From Desulfobacterales bacterium (GTDB taxonomy: Bacteria; Desulfobacterota; Desulfobacteria; Desulfobacterales; JAFDCJ01), in NCBI GenBank assembly GCA_029932495.1, contig JAOZPY010000074.1:1-9834 (forward strand): DNA of 9,834 nt. Reading direction: 5' to 3'. Under the pieces are notes generated by a model, which saw nothing but the letters and a program-made list of their open reading frames with translations, did no database searches and was not told the DNA's origin. Both the position numbers and the translations under genes were made by a program. Position 1 is the stretch's first letter; every line of letters begins with the position of its first letter. Shown one piece after another: positions 7,077 to 9,834 of this stretch.

Positions 7077-7958
7077 CTATATTTGCAACAACAACCGCAC
7101 ACCGCTCGCATAGCCCATCTCGGCGGCCTTGTAATCCAGGTGCAGGGATGCGATTTGCTCCAGCGGTGGATAGATCATGCGCTCTGTTTTGCGCGTGTCA
7201 ATGGTTTTTATGTATTTTTTGCATTTTTCACAGACATCGACCCGCAACTCCTTCTCTTCGTCATTGAAAAAATATTGCAGGGTTTTGCCGTCCCGGTTTT
7301 CGCAAAACGGGCAAAAGACCCGTTGCGTCGGCCATTCATGCCAGCAGAAACTGCAGATCAGCGATCGACTGCCCGCAGTGGCAAATATCGAAAGAATCGG
7401 CGCACTGCCGCAAATGGGGCAATAACCCTTCTGCCACGGCGCATCCTTTTTTAGATACAATGAAAGCTGCCCGGCAGCCAATGTAAGCGAAGGTCTCAAA
7501 CTGTTGTAAGTGATAAAACCAAGCACCTGTTTGTCGATTTGAAATTCGTCGGCGATATTTTCAAATAAGGCCTCGTTGCCGTCCAGAAGCGCCCTGAAAA
7601 GTGCCTTCGACTTTAATTTTGTATTCACAGTCTTTAACAGGGTCTCAGCCGTTGCCGCCATTTGCGGATTGGCACCCCTTGCAAGCTGGCAGATCCTGAC
7701 AAACAGGCGGTCGGCTTCGGTTTCATCAAAGGCAAATTCTTTGATTTCAATGAGCGGGAATTTTTCCCGCGCCTTGATGGCCAGCATCTCCTCAGAGATT
7801 TGAACGGGTTGAATCCGGGTGCGGTCCCGGCTTTCATGCTGAGCATCAAAAATACGGCCGTAAAAATCAAGGATATCCACATAAACCGGCCTGGCTTTTT
7901 TTACGGCTGCAACCGTCTTTTTGACCTGCTCGGATGTGAGGGTTTGATTTAATTTCAT
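7077..7958 (-). CDS. fdhE: Formate dehydrogenase accessory protein FdhE
   Basis: FdhE is a cytoplasmic iron-binding protein needed to make active formate dehydrogenase; it acts on the catalytic subunit during maturation before export. The 293-residue protein is close to the usual family length (about 300). An N-terminal helical part (1 to about 165) is followed by the rubredoxin-like metal region with four CxxC pairs: C180/C183 (YCPICGSAP), C202/C205 (ICSFCWHEW), C216/C219 (FCPFC) and C243/C246 (CEKC). The C-terminus has the typical HLDYKAAEMGY stretch (273-283). The start is fixed by AAAGGAGAT on the minus strand at 7962-7970, just before the ATG at 7956-7958. It lies 277 bp downstream of the beta-subunit gene, beyond a strong terminator, so it probably has its own promoter. 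No truncation or missing residue is seen. Confidence 0.92.
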   Translation of the reverse strand: MKLNQTLTSEQVKKTVAAVKKARPVYVDILDFYGRIFDAQHESRDRTRIQPVQISEEMLAIKAREKFPLIEIKEFAFDETEADRLFVRICQLARGANPQMAATAETLLKTVNTKLKSKALFRALLDGNEALFENIADEFQIDKQVLGFITYNSLRPSLTLAAGQLSLYLKKDAPWQKGYCPICGSAPILSIFATAGSRSLICSFCWHEWPTQRVFCPFCENRDGKTLQYFFNDEEKELRVDVCEKCKKYIKTIDTRKTERMIYPPLEQIASLHLDYKAAEMGYASGVRLLLQI

Positions 7959-8056
7959 TGGATCTCCTTTGCCGCGGGTGCATCTCTAGTGGCGCGTTTC
8001 ACCCCGTTTCCCACCGTTCGGCAGCTTCTTGCTTAAGCGTTGCACCTGATTGGCAC

Positions 8057-8084
8057 AAAATACATGCTCAATTCACACCTTCAA
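8057..8084 (-). promoter_or_regulatory. Possible sigma-70 type promoter for fdhE
   Basis: In the AT-rich stretch 7959-8172 the minus strand has TTGAAG (8084-8079) and TATTTT (8062-8057) separated by 16 nt, about 100 nt upstream of the fdhE ATG. Both boxes are imperfect. Some promoter is expected here because a strong terminator lies just upstream. I see no other gene in this stretch. Confidence 0.25.
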
Positions 8085-8172
8085 TAAGTTTCAATTCGTT
8101 TCCATTGGCCATATAAGCTCAATAATCAGGTTCACAACTTGAATTTTTATTTATCACATCTTTAAAAGATAA

Positions 8173-8207
8173 AAAAGGGGAGTCGGATGAATGCCGACTC
8201 CCCTTTT
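8173..8207 (-). terminator. Strong intrinsic terminator of the formate dehydrogenase operon
   Basis: AAAAGGGGAGTCGG (8173-8186) and CCGACTCCCCTTTT (8194-8207) are perfect 14-bp complements around a 7-nt loop. Read on the minus strand, the GC-rich stem is followed by TTTTTTATCTTTT, the expected U tract. It lies 28 nt after the stop of the beta-subunit gene and separates it from fdhE. Confidence 0.9.
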
Positions 8208-8235
8208 GCGGATGTGATGGATCCAGACGCCGGTG

Positions 8236-8955
8236 TTATCCCAGGCTGGACACAATGCCGCTAAAAGGCCGGAGCATTTTTTTCAGCGCCGCCTGGCGGG
8301 TGATGCCGTAACTGCGGGCAGAGGCCACCGCGTGTTCATAATACAGTTCAGGGTCAAAATCCACCAGGTAAATGACGCTGACATCATCGGGATCCAGCAG
8401 TGATGCCTTGGGAAATTTCTTTTTGGCCGTGGCCAGGTGCTCTTGGGCCAGGGACAACATTTCCTCGCGCTCCCCGAAGTTCATGGCTCCGGTGGGGCAG
8501 GTCTTGACACAGGCCGGTAGCAGCCCATTTTGAACCCGGTCGATGCACATATCACATTTGGCCAGAATCCCGTCCGGTCCCTTGCGCGGGATGTTATACG
8601 GACAAGATTCGATGATTTCATCGGCATCCAGTTCCCGGGTGCGGGCCGTATAAATGACCGCACCGGTCTGCGGATCTTTATAAATGGCCCTTGGATCACC
8701 GGCCGTTTCCAGGCACGGTGGCTCTATGCAGTGGCGGCATTGATCCGGGAAGAACAACCATCTGACTTTGCCGTCGATAATTACATCTTTCATGCGCACC
8801 AGTTTGTAAGTATCGAAGGAGAGATCGGGCGGGTTCTGGTAGGAACCGCTGTTAACCGTCTTGTCGGCCGGCAGATCATGCCATTCCTTGCAGGCCACCT
8901 GACACGCCCTGCAGGCCGTACACAGTGTCGTATCGATAAAAAAGGATTTACTCAT
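8236..8955 (-). CDS. fdhB: Formate dehydrogenase beta subunit, iron-sulfur (FdhB)
   Basis: This 239-residue ferredoxin-like protein carries electrons from the formate-oxidising alpha subunit to its partner, probably periplasmic cytochrome c or a membrane complex. Twelve cysteines in ferredoxin-type groups are visible: 12, 15, 18, 22 (CTACRACQVAC); 73, 76, 81 and 118 (CRHCIEPPC and SCPYNIP); and 134, 137, 149, 153 (CDMC and CVKTC). That is enough for three [4Fe-4S] clusters, as in Desulfovibrio tungsten formate dehydrogenase, not the four of E. coli FdnH: the CxxxCP cysteine after C81 is absent and no CxxCxxC precedes C118. No signal peptide or C-terminal membrane anchor is visible, so export would depend on the alpha subunit. 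GGAGGTGATC (8961-8970) provides a near-perfect ribosome binding site. The gene follows the alpha subunit by 18 nt in one operon. Confidence 0.92.
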   Translation of the reverse strand: MSKSFFIDTTLCTACRACQVACKEWHDLPADKTVNSGSYQNPPDLSFDTYKLVRMKDVIIDGKVRWLFFPDQCRHCIEPPCLETAGDPRAIYKDPQTGAVIYTARTRELDADEIIESCPYNIPRKGPDGILAKCDMCIDRVQNGLLPACVKTCPTGAMNFGEREEMLSLAQEHLATAKKKFPKASLLDPDDVSVIYLVDFDPELYYEHAVASARSYGITRQAALKKMLRPFSGIVSSLG

Positions 8956-8960
8956 CTGGG

Positions 8961-8970
8961 GATCACCTCC
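8961..8970 (-). promoter_or_regulatory. Near-consensus ribosome binding site of fdhB
   Basis: GGAGGTGATC on the minus strand matches the anti-Shine-Dalgarno partner across ten bases and ends 5 nt before the fdhB ATG, within the alpha-beta gap. It suggests strong, independent translation of the beta subunit. Confidence 0.8.
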
Positions 8971-8973
8971 TTC

Positions 8974-9834
8974 TTACAGTTTTACAATATTGACCATAAA
9001 GGCCTTGCTTTCAGGAATCCGGGTGTTTGGATCTCCGGTGCTGGGGGTCAGCAGGTTGGCGCTGTCCTCCTTGCCGTTGGCCGGTTTTGTCCATCCGAAA
9101 TGCCATGGGAATCCAACCTCGTGAATCACGGTGTTACCCAGCTTAAAGGGCTTGAAACGGGGGGTGACGATGGCCGTGCAGTTCACCGAACCCCGGGCCG
9201 ATACCGCTTTGACACGCTCGCCGTTTTTAATGCCCTTGAGCCGCGCCAGCTCTTCGCTTATCTCCACAAACATCTGGGGTTGCATCTCCAGCAGGTACGG
9301 CTGGTTGCGTGTCATGAGCCCGGTTTGCCAGTGTTCTGTGACACGGTAGGTGGTGCCCACATAAGGATAACGCGGGTCGCAGGTGGCCCACTGATCTTCT
9401 TTGCCCTTATAAACCGGGGCGGTGGGGTTCATGCGCTGTTTGTTCATAAAGTTTTTTTCCACCGGGCATTCCAGTGGTTCGTAATGCTCGGGGAAGGGGC
9501 CATCGGCGCGGCCCGGCCCGAAAATCTGGCCGAAGCCGTGTTTGCGCATGATAAAGGCATACTTGGTGTCTTTGCGCATGGTTCCGTCAGGGTTTTCAAT
9601 GGGATACCATCCCCCGTCGGGTACGTCGCCGACCCATTTCTTGGAAACGTATTTGCCGTTTTCAACTTTGCCCTCGAACTTGATCACCCAGTCTTTCTTG
9701 TCCCAGGGCTGTCCCTTGAGATCCACCGAGGCGCGGTTATAAATAATACGCCGGTTGACCGGCCAGGCCCAGGCAAATTCGGGATACAGCCCGATGTTGT
9801 TGGGCGCGTCCTTGAGACTGCGGCGGGCGGCCAT
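8974..9834 (-). CDS. fdhA: Formate dehydrogenase alpha (catalytic) subunit, C-terminal part
   Basis: The visible 286 codons are the C-terminal part of a molybdopterin/tungstopterin formate dehydrogenase, which oxidises formate to CO2 or runs in reverse. The molybdopterin-dinucleotide binding domain is seen in TTYRVTEHWQTGLMTRNQPY (about 161-180), FVEISEELARLKGIKNGERV (about 189-208), and VSARGSVNCTAIVTPRFKPF, followed by HEVGFPWHFGW. Upstream of it, NRRIIYNRASVDLKGQPWD (27-45) is typical of the FdnG/FdhA type. The ATG at the window edge is an internal methionine: family members are about 1000 residues long, so about 700 residues, including the active-site Cys or Sec, any twin-arginine signal and the N-terminal cluster, lie beyond the edge. 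The beta-subunit gene follows after 18 nt. Confidence 0.9.
   Translation of the reverse strand: MAARRSLKDAPNNIGLYPEFAWAWPVNRRIIYNRASVDLKGQPWDKKDWVIKFEGKVENGKYVSKKWVGDVPDGGWYPIENPDGTMRKDTKYAFIMRKHGFGQIFGPGRADGPFPEHYEPLECPVEKNFMNKQRMNPTAPVYKGKEDQWATCDPRYPYVGTTYRVTEHWQTGLMTRNQPYLLEMQPQMFVEISEELARLKGIKNGERVKAVSARGSVNCTAIVTPRFKPFKLGNTVIHEVGFPWHFGWTKPANGKEDSANLLTPSTGDPNTRIPESKAFMVNIVKL

Noticed and set aside
8051..8067. Sigma-54-like TGGCAC followed by a GC element on the plus strand
   Set aside because: The spacing between the GG and GC elements is two bases too long, and no plus-strand gene follows.
9832..9834. ATG at the right edge as the start of the formate dehydrogenase alpha gene
   Set aside because: The following sequence is deep within the C-terminal part of a roughly 1000-residue family, so this is an internal methionine.
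1..9834. tRNA, rRNA, CRISPR arrays, intact insertion sequences or prophage genes
   Set aside because: No tRNA cloverleaf, rRNA-like block, regularly spaced repeat array, transposase or integrase was recognised by reading either strand.

Overview
This window looks like chromosomal DNA from a Gram-negative anaerobe, most likely a sulfate-reducing or related deltaproteobacterium (Desulfobacterota). The reasons are a three-cluster formate dehydrogenase iron-sulfur subunit of the periplasmic Desulfovibrio type, a nearby FdhE maturation protein, a DsbD electron carrier, and a PAS/GAF sensor of a style common in that group. The assignment rests on protein character, not on a marker gene.

Layout. 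From 1 to 3352 the minus strand carries two genes, transcribed right to left: an ArsB/NhaD-type membrane transporter (1820-3352), then a sensor protein (1-1756, cut by the left edge). The sensor has a Rossmann-like N-terminus followed by PAS, GAF and PAS domains. From 3353 to 4022 lies a decayed stretch. It has a perfect 10-bp hairpin in the transporter leader, a short plus-strand thioredoxin-like ORF whose CxxC has become CGPW, and a minus-strand scrap that matches the C-terminus of GlsB/YeaQ membrane proteins. From 4023 to 4841 is a plus-strand MscS channel gene. Everything from 4914 to the right edge is on the minus strand: dsbD (4914-6809), fdhE (7077-7958), the formate dehydrogenase beta subunit (8236-8955) and the C-terminal part of the alpha subunit (8974-9834, cut by the right edge).

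How the genes fit together. The alpha and beta subunits form an operon with an 18-nt gap, closed by a strong terminator at 8173-8207. FdhE, which prepares the catalytic subunit, follows as a separate unit with its own ribosome binding site. DsbD carries reducing power from cytoplasmic thioredoxin to the periplasm, where it serves thiol proteins and often cytochrome c maturation. That would suit a periplasmic formate-oxidising enzyme, but a functional link is only inferred from proximity.

The most unusual non-coding structure is a nested inverted repeat at 6881-7027 between fdhE and dsbD. It resembles a REP doublet or MITE. No complete undescribed system is evident; the most original protein is the Rossmann-PAS-GAF-PAS sensor next to the transporter.
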